From the NCBI GenBank assembly GCA_003439945.1, contig QVRM01001983.1:660595-724594 (forward strand): a DNA stretch of 64,000 nt, written 5' to 3'. Below the pieces are notes generated by a model. The model saw nothing but the letters and a program-made list of their open reading frames with translations. It was not told where the DNA came from and did no database searches. Numbering within the stretch: the stretch's first letter is position 1; each line of letters begins with the position of its first letter. This document shows, piece after piece, positions 47,285 to 59,180 of the stretch. This stretch comes from Dermanyssus gallinae. Its lineage: Eukaryota > Arthropoda > Arachnida > Mesostigmata > Dermanyssidae. The position numbers were made by a program, and so were the translations under genes.

Positions 47285-48483
47285 GATGACATTCGAGCTG
47301 ATCAAGATCGCTTTACACTATATTCAAAGGTTGTTGCAGAGTCCAGTCTAACATTCAGCTAGCGCCCGGTGAACACGTCTATACGGACTTGGAGTATCGC
47401 CGATAACCGACAAGGACGAATAGCCAGGGTCGAGATGACGCACCCACTCTTAGTGGAATTTCTGGACACCGAGCTGCAGTGGAGCACGTTTATTAAAGGA
47501 GACGCTTTGAGCAGTCAGAACAGACACATGCAAATCTGGCGACGACAATAACATCACAATGCTGAAATTGCCAATTGAATTGCAACAACAAGATGGAAAA
47601 GCATGGCAAGCTGTACTCCTGTGCGCAAGTAAAGAACGACGATAAAGGAAACGCCAGAGCTAGCTGAACAACAAGACAGACTAGAGTATTACAGACATCG
47701 TACGATTTCGAAGTAGTGCTAAAGCAATGCCGAGCCAAGGAAATGGGGAGCAATACATGTTTAGAGTGTTTCCGAGTCCATTAAGCATTTCGGAAACGTC
47801 CATAGAAGAGTCATCGTGCGAAAGATTGTCTAAAAATGAACGTAGACGGGCAAAAGCCTTGAAACTAACTGAATAAATAAATGTGACTAGCAGTATATAT
47901 CCGTATATCTACGGTCACACACACACACACTAGAAAAGATCTACAGTAATCAGATTATCGTTTAAAATTGAGTTTCTCTGCATACCTGGTGTTTTCTGTT
48001 AGCCCCATGAACAAACCAAAGAACGAATGCAAAGCCTGAGCACGTATTAAGGTTAGGCTAGATAGAGATACATCCCTAAAACCGTCCGCAGTTGTGCAGC
48101 CATGCGATGTTAGAAAGTTGATCAAAGGAGCGCAGATGCAGCCGCTGTGGACCAAAAATTCCTAGACATCTTCGGTGCACGTTTCGTGCCGTTTCTCTCA
48201 ACGGGAACGGCCTAATCGAATCAAAACGAATCTATCCGTTGAGCATGATACAGTTTCATTTATTTACACAATATCACAGTATGCATACACAGTCGCTTAT
48301 AACAATCGTGATAATAATAACAACAGGAATACTCAGAATAGTAGTAACAACTTTTATAAATTATTTATTTTGTCCTATGTACAGAAAAATTGTCCCATGG
48401 ATGTGGATGTATGGACAATCCCCAAACGTCATCTGGCGTTATTGACAAAAGATATTGATTGCTTTCGGGCATCGTCAATCAAA

Positions 48484-48486
<3 letters not shown>
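47285..48486. other. No recognisable feature
   Basis: Nothing identified; a short CA run near 47917. Confidence 0.5.
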
Positions 48487-48676
<190 letters not shown>

Positions 48677-49313
48677 ATAATACCGGCGGGCTAAGTCGGG
48701 TCAAACATTGGCGGGCTGTCTGAAGTAACTCCAGTATGCCTCATTGCGTTATGTTTGTATCCAACGAAAGCTCATTTGAAGGTAGAATTGCAAAACACAA
48801 TTCAGAGCCGGACCGAGCAACTGTGTCTAAGGAATTTCAGCTAAGATTAGCTATTGTTCTCAATGTTACGCCGGATGCACCTCTGCTGAGTTTACAAAGT
48901 TCTGTCGTTTTTCCAAAAACGGCAATTTACAAGGCTGTGGCTAAGTTTCATTGACTGGGTTATTAACGACGACGTCAGGTATTAGCTAGTATACCATAAA
49001 GTCAGATAGAAGGCCGATTGGATGATAAACATTTGCTCGATGTGACTTCAAGACAACAGCGGTTACATCGAATAAGTGCGTCTGTTATAAATGTCCCACC
49101 GGCTTCGTGCAAACTATGCCATTCAACAATTTGCTCTTATTTGGATACAGCATTTGAACCAAGCCCTACGAACTATCTATCTGTCTCTCCATATATATAT
49201 ATATATTTTTTTTTTTTTAATTCCCAAATTCGCTCTTTACCATTGAAAAATATCCTCTTTTTTACTCTTATTTGTAAACGTGTGTGTTCTGCGGTACGCC
49301 ATCCAATGTCCAT
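48677..49313. other. Unassigned
   Basis: Holds a 72-codon open frame from ATG at 48736-48954 without a recognisable motif, a short (TA)n at 49192-49206 and a T-run. Confidence 0.4.
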
Positions 49314-49426
49314 GATGAGCAGGATAATGGTGATAATGATGACGGTGATAATGATGATGGTGATAATGATGTCGGTGATGATGATGCAGGTGATAATGAT
49401 GCAGGTGATGATGGTGACGATACAGG
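49314..49426. repeat. GATAATGATG-type short tandem repeat
   Basis: Repeats of GGTGATAATGATGATGGT-like 18-mers. Asp-rich or His-rich open frames over it are artefacts. Confidence 0.9.
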
Positions 49427-49599
49427 CAATTGGAAAGATTACGGTGCTGACCATGGCGAAGCTGCTGCTGCTGTTGTTGTTGCTGTTGGTCATTAGCGAT
49501 GAGATCAATGGCTGGCAAGACAACAAAAATGATCGAGGCAGGCGTACGAGGACACCACAATGTAGCTAGCTGAGCGGACACCTACAATTGTCTAGCAAA

Positions 49600-51260
49600 T
49601 ACGCAGTTGTGGCATTGTACAACAGCCAACTGGTCGACGGCGGAGGACCGGACTAGTCCTGTGGCGACTTGCGCTGTCAGGGCGGCCCACTCACTGCTGA
49701 CCTGCCACTGCCGCCGCGATGGCTGCTCCGTTCGTCACGTCCCCATGACGCCGTTCCTGTGTTCTGTTTGTTGTTAGTCGAACACACTCGTCGTTTTCGA
49801 GTTTTACGCTTAGCTGTCGTCGCCTTTATTGCTGCTCGATTGATTCTGTTGTTGCTGTTGTTGTTGTTGTTCTTGTTGTTGCTATTATTGTCGTTATTGT
49901 TGCTGTTGCTCCTCTTGTCGTTATAGCTGCCCCGTTGTTCTGGCTTTTCTGGCTCTACTCTTTTTTATGCCTCCTTTCACTCTTTATCTTTCTTTCCAAT
50001 ATCCCCCCCGCACCCCCCTCTCTCTCTCTCTCTCTCTTTCAGACTTGGCAACCCTAGTTGAGTTTAGTTTGATACTTTCTCTTCTGCACTCTCTTACTGG
50101 ACGTATGTATCGTTCTGGCAAAATCTGCGCGGCGATCTGTGCCGCCACCCCTCTGATACGCTCTGATCCAAAGCCCAACCCGGCACCCCGTCTACCACTG
50201 CAGCACGACGCATACGCATGGGCAACTCAGTCCAGCTCAGCCCAGCCCACTCGACAGTCTTAAGCTCTCGATCAGTCAAGAGCTACGACGTTCGACTTGG
50301 TTTTTGTACAACACAAAACTGCAGCGCCAGCAGTAGCAGTAGCCGCAGCTGAAGCAGAAGCAGTGAGTCGCGAGTTGCCATTACCTGATCCGGATTCCTA
50401 GCACAAAAACGACCTTCTTCTCCCTTTTTTTTTCGTTTGCCTCGGAAAGCTTCATCTACTATAGCCGTCTGCGTCGTATTAGTTACTCTCCGTCGTCGGA
50501 GCGTTCGTGCGAACCGTCGTTCGGACTTCTTGATTTGCGTACAGGTTGGGCGACAGGCTGAAGAAAAATATGCGACTCGAACGACTATCGCGGCGCTCCA
50601 ACCACATAGAAGTGTGTAGATACTTACCTAGGTAGCTACCGTCTATACAGCGATCTGCCTGTTTGTTTCACTCTTACTCTTGCTCCCTCCCTCTCTCTCT
50701 GTCTCTCGTTTTCTCTCTATGCGTGCATTAACAAGCACGCCTTAATGTCGTGCTTGTTCGATCATCTATGATCGTGGCTCTGGCCACTGTCCGATATTAA
50801 CAACTGTGTGTCGAGGCGAAATGTGCCATCCATGCGCCCACCAATCCGCTCTGTCCGACCAAGTGTCCAAGTGCCCTGTAATATGTCCAAGAGTGCGGAT
50901 ACGCCAATCATCTCACTACACTGAGGCGGCAATGTCGGCAGCAACAACAGCAACAACAACAGCAACAACAGCAACAACAGCAACAACAGTAACAACAGCA
51001 GGAGCAGTAAACAACGCCGCATAGCTGCTTGGCTGTATTTTTATGGCGTTTTCACCCCCTCTGCCTAACTGTGAGGTGGTGCCGAGGTCGTTCTGCACAA
51101 GCCGAGACCGTATCACGAACGCCGCCAGCGTCACGACCACGCTGCCGATGACGCTGTCTTGAAGGACCTTGAAGGACGTCGTCTGAATAATACCGCACGA
51201 GTGCACAAATGGCGCCAGGTGCCAGCGTTGGAGGCCGCCAAAACAGGTGGCCCCGCCCTC
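49600..51260. other. GC-rich simple-sequence island
   Basis: TTG/CTG runs at 49845-49915, CT runs near 50020-50040 and 50690-50712, CAG/CAA run at 50937-51007. Open frames on both strands are mostly Leu, Gln or Thr runs. No gene is assigned. On the minus strand it lies just downstream of the polyQ exon and may be its 3' untranslated region. Confidence 0.5.
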
Positions 51261-51630
51261 TCAGAGCAGATCCGATTGCGTCTGTGGCTGCTGTGTCGGA
51301 GACATTCGGGGGTGTTGACGTTGGTGTTCGTGCGGCTCGTGCTGCTCATACTGGCGGAAGTGAGGCATTGCGCTGAACGACGATGGTGGCTCGAGTACGC
51401 GGTCGTACAACGGCCGTACACGGTTGTTCGTGTACGACGTCGGAAGCGTCGACGCGTCACCAACCGAACACAGCGGCGCCATGCGGCCCCTCGAGGATGT
51501 TATCGTCGCTGTTCGCGGCGGACTTTGTACAGCGGGGGGGTGGTGGTGATGGTGCTGCTGCTGCTGAAGTGGGTAATGATGATGATGATGTTTTTGTTGT
51601 TGATGCTGTTGTTGCTGATACTGTTGCTCT

Positions 51631-51665
<35 letters not shown>

Positions 51666-52081
51666 TTGTTCGTAGAGCATTGTGCCACCGACACTAATGC
51701 CCGGCGACATCTCCCTTAACGGCAGCACATCTCCGGCTAGCCCACAATACAGATCCCGATCGTCGTTTAGAGCAGCCGAATCGGCAGCGGAATCTACTAA
51801 CGCATGCTGCCGAAGATGCTGCCGAATGCCGCTTGCATCCCTCGATGGTAACGTGGTTGTGGCTGCAGTGGTGGTTGTGGTCGCAGCGGCAGCGGCAGCA
51901 GCTGCTGTAACAGCTGCCGCCAACGTTGTGTGGGCGGCTTCGTCCGCACTGCAGATGGCGGGAGGCACATCGAGCACCACGCACTGGACACAACCACTCT
52001 GCACACCACCGCCCTTCGTGCACGTCGACGCGGTGCTGTCGTCGTCTGGTGAAGGCATCTGCAATCGGTCGGACAGATAGT
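51261..52081 (-). CDS. Candidate terminal exon encoding a polyQ/polyH-rich tail
   Basis: A minus-strand frame of about 273 codons ending in TGA at 51261. Upstream, CCAG before 52081 can serve as a splice acceptor (with CTGAC/CTAAC-like branch sequences); joined in phase to the Dpr exon donor at 56063 it would read LHDYLSDRLQMPSPDDDS. Next come CTKGGG, CVQCVVLDV, an Ala/Thr run, LREMSPGISVGG, about 16 Gln with scattered Tyr and His, two His runs, and YTNNRVRPLYDRVLEPPS before the stop. The non-repeat parts look like real protein. It has no membrane segment. It could be an alternative Dpr 3' exon, the exon of another gene (a start at ATG 52058 is also possible) or a chance frame. Confidence 0.4.
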
Positions 52082-52716
52082 CTGGCTAGTAGTGTCAGCG
52101 TTTAGCGGCGCGGCCGAGGTTGCGCTTGCTAGTTCGAGTCCTGAGTAAACTCGACTTTGATGGTAAAGTAGCTAGATAGATTGATAGATAGATAGATGCC
52201 TATATGTCGTACGTAGGGCAGAATCGTTTCTGCTCTCATCACATTTTGGCCGTTTTTGCACTCATAGCATTTTTTGGTTGTGTCTGCTCTAATAGGACAT
52301 TTTGCTCGATTTGTTGGCTCGATATACTTTCGTCAAGTGAGCAGGGTTCTATTAAACGTCTTCTATAGACGCATTCAGTTGTACAGAGCGCACATGACGC
52401 ATATGATGGCGTGGACGTCGTTCTCTCTCTCTCACTAGCTACTCTGCATAGACGTTATTTTCAATGTATCTCTCTCTCTCTCTCTCTCTCTTGTTAACCC
52501 GGTCAGGTTAAGGATGTCGACTGTGAGGTACATTTAATTATACTCAAAATTATGTGGAATGCCTGTTAGGGCTAATTAAAGGCCAAGTGCGACTAGTCCT
52601 AATGCCGGTGAGAAACGCCAAACAAGGGAGAGACAAAATTTACTTTTAGATCAGCCTAGTTTAAATAGATGAGTACATACCGAATGGCAAAGTCCCCATC
52701 GAAGGTTGAGGTGATG
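52082..52716. other. Probable 3' untranslated/intronic region of the Dpr-like gene
   Basis: Non-coding. Contains a GATA tetranucleotide run near 52176-52197 and CT runs near 52423-52434 and 52470-52490. Confidence 0.5.
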
Positions 52717-52856
52717 TCACGTAGTTCGAACGGCGATCAGTAGGAAGGCAACCTGGAAGGCCAACACGGGCGCTAGGCCTTGTAGCATGAGAAGCGTGTC
52801 CCACGAGGCAATACCGGACGCTGCTGAGGACGACTGTCGCGACATCTGTTCTTCAG
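52717..52856 (-). CDS. Dpr-like protein, C-terminal exon (hydrophobic tail)
   Basis: On the minus strand a good acceptor (TTCATGTGACTTCCAG) ends at 52857. The exon begins with two bases that complete the split codon left by the Ig exon at 56063, runs 45 codons and stops with TGA at 52717-52719. It encodes a polar stretch EEQMSRQSSSAASG, then a hydrophobic tail rich in Leu, Val and Phe (about 18 residues, LLMLQGLAPVLAFQVAFLLI) ending AVRTT. This matches the layout of Drosophila Dpr proteins, which end just after the second Ig domain in a short hydrophobic tail; several Dprs and DIPs are reported to be GPI-anchored, and small residues before the tail would suit that. Phase, strand, order and content all agree with the upstream exon. 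Confidence 0.75.
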
Positions 52857-53479
52857 CTGGAAGTCACATGAAATTAATATCAGAGTCTGGCGGCCTTTGG
52901 TCCTCGACACTCTGATCTTGGCTCACTTGAACGGTATAGCAGTCGCACTTTATTCGAAACTTCAACTAAGCCAGTAGTAGATAAAATTGCGGACTTGCCA
53001 TGCAGCGCTGCGGATGTACACCCGTGCTAGAAGGGCAAGAAGCTTGGTAGGGGCTTTAGGATAGGCTCTCAAAAATGCTATGAAAAAGAAAGCGGAGAGA
53101 GCTCTCCGGGAAAGCAGCTAAGGCAGAAAATGAAAAGAGTTCTGCGAGAAAGTGATAAACGCAATATGGGGGAAGTCCTAAAGGATTGTTTATCTAGGTA
53201 GTTTATTGACCAAATAACAGGTATTATGTTTTGTTACATTAGATGGTTTACAGATACCGGAATGGAACATTCAAGTAAATGATATGTTGCGATGACCGCA
53301 ACGTTAATGAGTGCATGATTCGTCAGTTTTATATTAGCCAGGCCGTGCACACGTTTTATAGTGAAAGCCATGCACAACTAATCAAAGTGTAAGATTACGA
53401 ATTTCCATATAGAGATCCTTCCACGTGCCCGAGGTGAGACCAATCGAATGAGGCGGTCGAATGTCTCTCAAAAAAGGGT

Positions 53480-54365
53480 TACCACTCTACGCCATTTTTG
53501 TAGACTTTAAATCTGCACAGCGTCGCGACAACTGATTGTGGATAAGCTGGCGTACCTCGCCTACATAGTTATTTTTGATGACGGTGTGTCTGAGCAGGAA
53601 TCTTTGGTTCAGGCAACAGGGGTGGCTGACGGGGACAATCTCAGTTCCCACCTGTTATCCCACCTATTCTCTGTTTTGGTTTCGAACTTGCCATCAATAA
53701 TCACTAAACGACACAAGTTTGTCAAGGTTTTGCTCTATGCCTACGATTTGGTTCTGTTCTTCATAAGCCGTAATCACACTTAGCAGGCACCTGCAACTCT
53801 GCAAAGCTATGTAAATGCTAATGTCTTGGTTACAAATGAGAATAACACAAAGGCTTTTAAGTGCAAAGCTGGCTAGCGATGATGGACTTCATCTTTAGGG
53901 AAGCTCTGTCGAGTATATCTTCGCCTACCTCGGTGTCGAACTAACAACTACTGGGTTGTGTTTTACGCGACATGTCAATGAAAGGATCCGTAAGGATCTT
54001 ATGTCATTTCATGCTATTAAAGCACCAGTGTGGCTGTCGTTCCAAGCAGCTCTACATTTATTTGATACAGAAATAGACCCCACAGCTGGGAATGAGTGTT
54101 ATACGCGTACCTCAGCCCAGCAAACTTTGCTGATCTCGATAGACTCAAAGCTACATTCCTCATGCACCCTGGGCGTCCCCAGAACATGTCGCAACCGACT
54201 TGTCTACTTGGCGGCTGGAATACCTCTCCTCACATAGACTTTGCAGCAAAGCTACAACCTGCCTCGCACTAAGACGTTTAATCAGCACAATCAGAATTAG
54301 ATGGCAAAGCTGGCCGATGTCGATTCCAGCCTTCTTTATGACGCCTGTCTCCTAGGACTTGTGGA
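53480..54365 (+). pseudogene. Family 1 reverse transcriptase fragment
   Basis: Plus-strand remnant of the same family as 1602-3639: YAIFVDFKSA (motif A, aspartate present), ATGVADGDNLSSHLL (motif B), LLYAYDLVLF (motif C with YADD changed to YAYD), HVNERIRKDL, RNRLVYLAAGIPLL and LADVDSSLL. Frameshifts and stops separate the blocks. The loss of a catalytic aspartate makes it inactive. Confidence 0.8.
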
Positions 54366-55620
54366 AGGATCCAAATATAGAAACTAGGATTGTAATGGAC
54401 AAGTTAAGGTGTCCACGGCTGGCGCTTTCCAAAGCTCTGGTGGTAAGCGCGAGGCGACTCTTTCCAAGCCATGCCGACCGTACCTGCCCAGAGATAGATA
54501 CGAAGGAGGAAGACACACCCCAAAGCGCAAACGAAAAAATCGCTGCTGCTATGAAACAGTCACCTAACGGAAAAGCACTAGGTCTGGATGGAAGCCCGGC
54601 AGAAGCTGTAAATCTTCTTTTCAAAGGCAACCGGGAATGTTCAAACAGACCGGACTAATTACGAAAACACGGGATTTATTCAGAATCGTGAAAGAAAGAC
54701 ACCCTGGCTCTTATATGAAAGCTAGGAAAACCGCCCACTGAACCCAGCCCGTACCGCCCAATATGTTTTCTGGAAACCTTAGAAAAAGTAAACTGTGATC
54801 ATCATAAGACTAACAGCGGAACTGGAAATGAGAAGCTCTTCAATCTAGTGCTCGAAAGAGCGAGACGGTACTTCTTACGGGCCGAAAGACGCACGGACAC
54901 ATTCGCGTCGCACGAAACGGGGTGAACCAAAAAATCAACAGATCCGCCTGATATCTGGGTGTAACAATAGTCACCTAGGCTCTCTCGAGTAACGTGCACA
55001 TTGACAAGGCGATTGCAAAGGCAGAAAAACACAACGGCGATTATCGCAAAAGCAAGGCTGATACCGTGGTCCACGAAAATCAAAAAACGAATACGGAGAA
55101 AACTGAACTGGTCCTTATCAAAAACCGAATCACGGTAACAGATGCTTAGAAATGGTACGTAGAATGGACCAAAACATCAGCGGAACTACCTGGGCCTGGA
55201 TCCGTTGGGTTATCCCCGATCTAAACAAATAGTTCAACAAGCAGCATGGATGCGTCGCCTACCTACTATCTGACACAGGTGCTAACGGGACACGGATGTT
55301 TCCAAAGCTACCTGCATACAATAGACAAGGCCCTGGATGCCAAGCGTGTCATGCACAAGACTGGAAAGGAGGATGACGTGACCCACACACTTTTCCTCTG
55401 CCCAGCACTTGAAGACACACCGGCAATGGCGGCTCCGGACTTAGCGGTGACTATCTATATTCAAGGATGAAAGCGAAAGCAAACAAGGTATCAGGCTGGT
55501 GGAAAGCATAATGAGAAGGAAAACGAATGGAGGGAATACAATGAATTGAATAGACGAGCCTACGACGAGATAGAATGGCGGCCGACGACCAACGTAAGAA
55601 GAAAACAACAGTAAAACGTA
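54359..55620 (+). pseudogene. R1/jockey-type non-LTR element fragment (family 3)
   Basis: Starts with a pre-RT/RT block (EKIAAAMKQSPNGKALGLDG), followed by PYRPICFLETLEK (RT 1), then after decayed sequence the C-terminal block YYLTQVLTGHGCFQSYLH with CPALED near 55250-55450. TGHG.F..YLH plus a cysteine/histidine cluster is typical of the C-terminus of R1/jockey-type LINEs. The catalytic core is missing or unreadable. A second copy of the C-terminus and 3' region is at 58640-59180. Confidence 0.75.
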
Positions 55621-56062
55621 GCGCATAGAAGGGCCTCCATTTTCACTGAAGTAATCACACGAAATCTAGTTGCGATTTAAATGGCTGTAACAAATATTTA
55701 ATTGAAAAAAACAAGTCACAGTAGTATTAGTAGTAGTAGTAGTAGAAATAAAAGTGGCAGTAGTGGTAGCAAAACTAGCTCCAGAGACGGCAAATCCACG
55801 GCCCACTCGTTCTCAGTCAGAGAGCGTTCTCAGTCTCAGATGATCCCAGAGAGCAGGCAGGTAGGCAGATTGACTGTCTGGCTGGCTGGCTCGCTGGGTC
55901 ACTCGCCCGCCCAACCGCCCGTCTGCCCGCCGATAGGAACCGTAGGCATGCACACGCTTGCTCAAATAGCCGGGCGTTAATAACTCACCTAACTATTAGG
56001 CCGTCACCGTCACCGTTAGCAAATCTAAGGAGGAGTCCGCTGCTACGGCGCACGCTACTTAC

Positions 56063-56611
56063 CATGCAGAACGTGCAGGTGCATGGTGGCTGGCGTCGAG
56101 TGGACGGGCGCGCAGGTGTAGCTGCCCGAGTGTTGTTTGCTCACGTCGGAGATGACCAGACGTGAGACGAGCCGGCGATTACTGCCGCTGCTGCTGCTTT
56201 TAGTGTTGGGCGTCTGCCGACTGCTACTGCTGCTCCTGCCGCCCCCGTTGCTACTGGCAGCGACGGCGGCGGCGCCGCCCCCCCTGGAGCTGCCCTTCCT
56301 GTCGTCAACAGGGGCGGCCTGGCCGGAGGCGGCCGCTGGTGTTGCTGCTGTTGACGCTGACGTCGTCGTCGTTGTTATCGAGCCCGCGGCGGGCCCCCGC
56401 TCAAAGGTTGCCGTCGTTTCATCTGCGTGTACAAACTGCAGACTCGTGATGTTGATGCGTGACTGGCGGTCGTAATTGATGACCCGATCGCCGTAGTACC
56501 AGAACACGTGCGACGGCGGATATGAACAGTCGTGAATGACGCACGTCACGCTCACCGTCGACCCACTCACCACCGACAATTCACTGCCTTCGGCGATCGA
56601 CGCGTGTGGAG
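56063..56611 (-). CDS. Dpr-family second immunoglobulin domain exon
   Basis: Cell-surface Ig-superfamily receptor of the defective-proboscis-extension-response type, neuronal recognition proteins that pair with DIP partners. The minus-strand exon runs from an acceptor (CTGACTTTCAG) at 56611 to a donor G|GTAAGT at 56063 and codes for 182 residues. Ig hallmarks: Cys23 in VSVTC, Trp37 in HVFWYYGDRVINYD, then SRLVISDVSKQHSGSYTCAP with the second Cys at about 166, ending LHVLHG, the usual Dpr end of Ig2 at which a phase-1 intron follows. Between INYD and SRLVI lies an unusual Thr/Ala/Gly/Ser-rich insertion of roughly 75 residues. An extra Cys28 is present. Exons for Ig1 and the signal peptide were not found to the right. 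Confidence 0.9.
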
Positions 56612-56817
56612 CTGAAAGTCAGACAAGGGCATTCACAACAACGACAACAACAGCAATAACAATCGCCCTCACATTAACGACAGTGTTGTGTCGACAGTGA
56701 CTTCATTGGTTCGTTGGTCGATGGTGACTGACATCGCTGCAACTAGTATCCGATACGTGCGTGTCATGCAGGATGTTAAACACGATGCAGATACATGCAA
56801 ATGGGTTCTCTTACACG
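56612..56817 (-). other. Upstream intron of the Dpr-like gene
   Basis: Follows the acceptor of the Ig2 exon; CAA-type runs near 56636-56665. The intron continues to the right through the TA array and probably beyond the window, because no earlier exon was recognised. Confidence 0.6.
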
Positions 56818-56992
<175 letters not shown>

Positions 56993-58635
56993 TTTGTTTG
57001 GGCTTGCGTCAAGTAATTACACCCACGTCAATTGTTAATCACTAATGACTATTTAACCGTAAAATATACACCTCTATTAACTACGCACGTCTCTAATGAG
57101 GGGCAAGAGGAAATTATTCACGCACTATTCTTCGGTGTAGAGTTCTGCACCGCTTGGCAGCATCATTTTGAGGGGCTGAGGGTTTTAAAGTTATTCCTAA
57201 ACTGGAGGAGACTCGGACGTATATCGGCTGTAAACCTTTGCTTTGGCCAATGAGATGGGATAGCCAGCCCATTAATACAACAAAGTATCGTCCAGTTTAC
57301 TAGCGTGCGCTAGATCTATTTCAGCAATTGCACATCCCTAGATCGGCCGACGGCCTTTCTGCTATCCAAAGTGTGTCTTCTACAGCGAGATAAAGGTGCG
57401 CGTGATGTAACTCGGAGAGAAGTAGACTCGCGTTAAGAAATAAACAAAATAGGACCTAGATGTTAAATGGATCAAGATGAGAAAATTATACCCTCCTGGC
57501 CCTCTTCTTATTACGCGGGCCACCCACGAACTTAGACACTTTAGCTGTAGGTTATACATAGTTTGCTTAAGGCGTAGGTTTCGACAGTGAAATACGCTGC
57601 TATCGTTGAAACTACGCCATGGAGAATTAGAGTTGAGCTAAATTCCCTGCACAAGATCTGGTATTGTTTCTAAGTATAAGGGTATCAGCGCTATTGTTAA
57701 GCCTTGATGGTATTTTTTTTGAAACGGCTCAATTTATTAACATAAACATTATCAACGTGTAACCTAGCAACGTTTAGGGGTCAATTACGCATATAGCCAC
57801 TGTGATAACCCTGCAAGAGGGGGGGGGGGTTATCACAGTGGATGTATGTTTAATGGGTACCACTAAGCTACGTAAACAACACTGCAGATAGATTACTTTG
57901 AGTACTAACGAAAGAGTACAATCATATGTTATGGTAATGGTGACGATAATATCGCTTCATTTTCAAACGTTCTAAAACTATGTGCTCCAAAAAATATGTG
58001 CACGTTTATTGGCAAGATGCCTTAATACAAGATGTTTACCAATTCGTATTAAACACATGTGCTTGTGCACCATCTTTCATAAAATGAAACTGTTCTTAAT
58101 CTAGAGAATTTAAACACGGTAGCTTTGCTTGCATCGAAGCTATTATACACTCCACTCATGAAAGAATTTGAACTAGAAGCTCTCTTGCGGCGCGATCAGC
58201 TACTTTTGCTAGAATCTACACGGTCGTCCAACAGCTTTAAAACTAACGACGACAACTTTGTAGCACTCTGTACACATATAACGTTTACTTTTTATTGCAG
58301 GCTGCAAACATTCCGAGCATTTTTAACATTTTTGCCTCTTTGGTAGAATTGCCTCCGATTAGACTAAACTTGTCGTAGTAATACGGTACGTGGTAGTGCC
58401 TCTACATCTTTCCTGACTAACACCAAGTCATCACCAAATCCGTAAATAGTTGCGCAATGGTGCAATAGAGCGCCAACATGAAACGGCTAGCTCTGGGCTG
58501 AAGAAAAAAACAGGCTTTTCTCGAGATAGCAACAAAGGACCAAGCAAAGTCGTAATGGTAGCGATAGTAGACAAGCAGATCTCTACGAAAAACCGTGGCC
58601 CGGAGACAGACAAATCGGGAATGGAACGAGGAATA
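56993..58635. other. No recognised gene
   Basis: Probably intron of the Dpr-like gene. Contains the hairpin at 57797-57841. A 73-codon frame at 58125-58346 has no recognisable motif. Confidence 0.5.
57797..57841. repeat. 15-bp inverted repeat with G-run
   Basis: CCACTGTGATAACCC (57797-57811) and its perfect inverted copy (57827-57841), with a 15-base loop whose right half is a run of G continuing into the right arm. Confidence 0.9.
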
Positions 58636-58639
58636 GACC

Positions 58640-59082
58640 AGCACACATACCAAGAGACTGGACACGTCAAGTCATTCCCGACCCCGAGAAATGGTTTAAC
58701 AGAGAGGTCATCTACTCGTACTATCCGACGCAGGTACTGACGGGGCACGGATGCTTCCAAACATACCTGCATAGGATAGGCAAGGCTCCGGACGCCAAAT
58801 GCATTATGTGCGACACAAGCGAGGGTGATGACGTGACTCATACAATCCTACCGTCCCCCGCCCAGCATTCAAAGACATACGACAGAACTAACCGCTAATG
58901 GCATATCTAGACATGACGGTGACAGGCTTAGTCTATGCTCGAGGATGAATTTAAATGGGAGCAGGGCACCTGATTGGTCAAAGTATAATGAGACAAAAAA
59001 CGAACTAGAAAGGATGAGGGACGAACGGCGGCCGAACCCCAACATTAGAAGGGAACAATTATTATTATTATTATGGAACAAC

Positions 59083-59122
<40 letters not shown>

Positions 59123-59180
59123 GAAACAATTATAAACGGAGCGCATATAAGAACGTTCATTTTCAGCGAGGTAAGACGAA
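58640..59180 (+). pseudogene. R1/jockey-type element C-terminal fragment (family 3, copy 2)
   Basis: In one plus-strand frame: RQVIPDPEKWFNREV, YYPTQVLTGHGCFQTYLH, KCIMCDTSEGDDVTH; the last forms part of a zinc-binding cluster. A frameshift leads to KYNETKNELERMRDERRP. The 3' untranslated part (AAACGGAGCGCATATAAGAA) resembles that of the copy ending near 55640, and is split by a (TA)n block at 59085-59119. Confidence 0.75.
59085..59119. repeat. (TA)n microsatellite
   Basis: TA array inside the 3' region of the family 3 fragment, flanked by CCTG and CAGG. Confidence 0.95.

Larger units (their letters stand above)
52857..56062 (-). other. Intron of the Dpr-like gene with retrotransposon debris
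   Basis: Begins GTAAGT at 56062 and ends CCAG at 52857, phase 1. It holds plus-strand (antisense) fragments of two non-LTR families at about 53480-55620 and an AGT run near 55726-55743. Confidence 0.7.

Noticed and set aside
51159..51719. 186-codon plus-strand frame with Leu-rich tail opposite the polyQ exon
   Set aside because: The Leu run is the complement of the Gln-coding CAG/CAA run; the minus-strand reading has the protein-like non-repeat parts.
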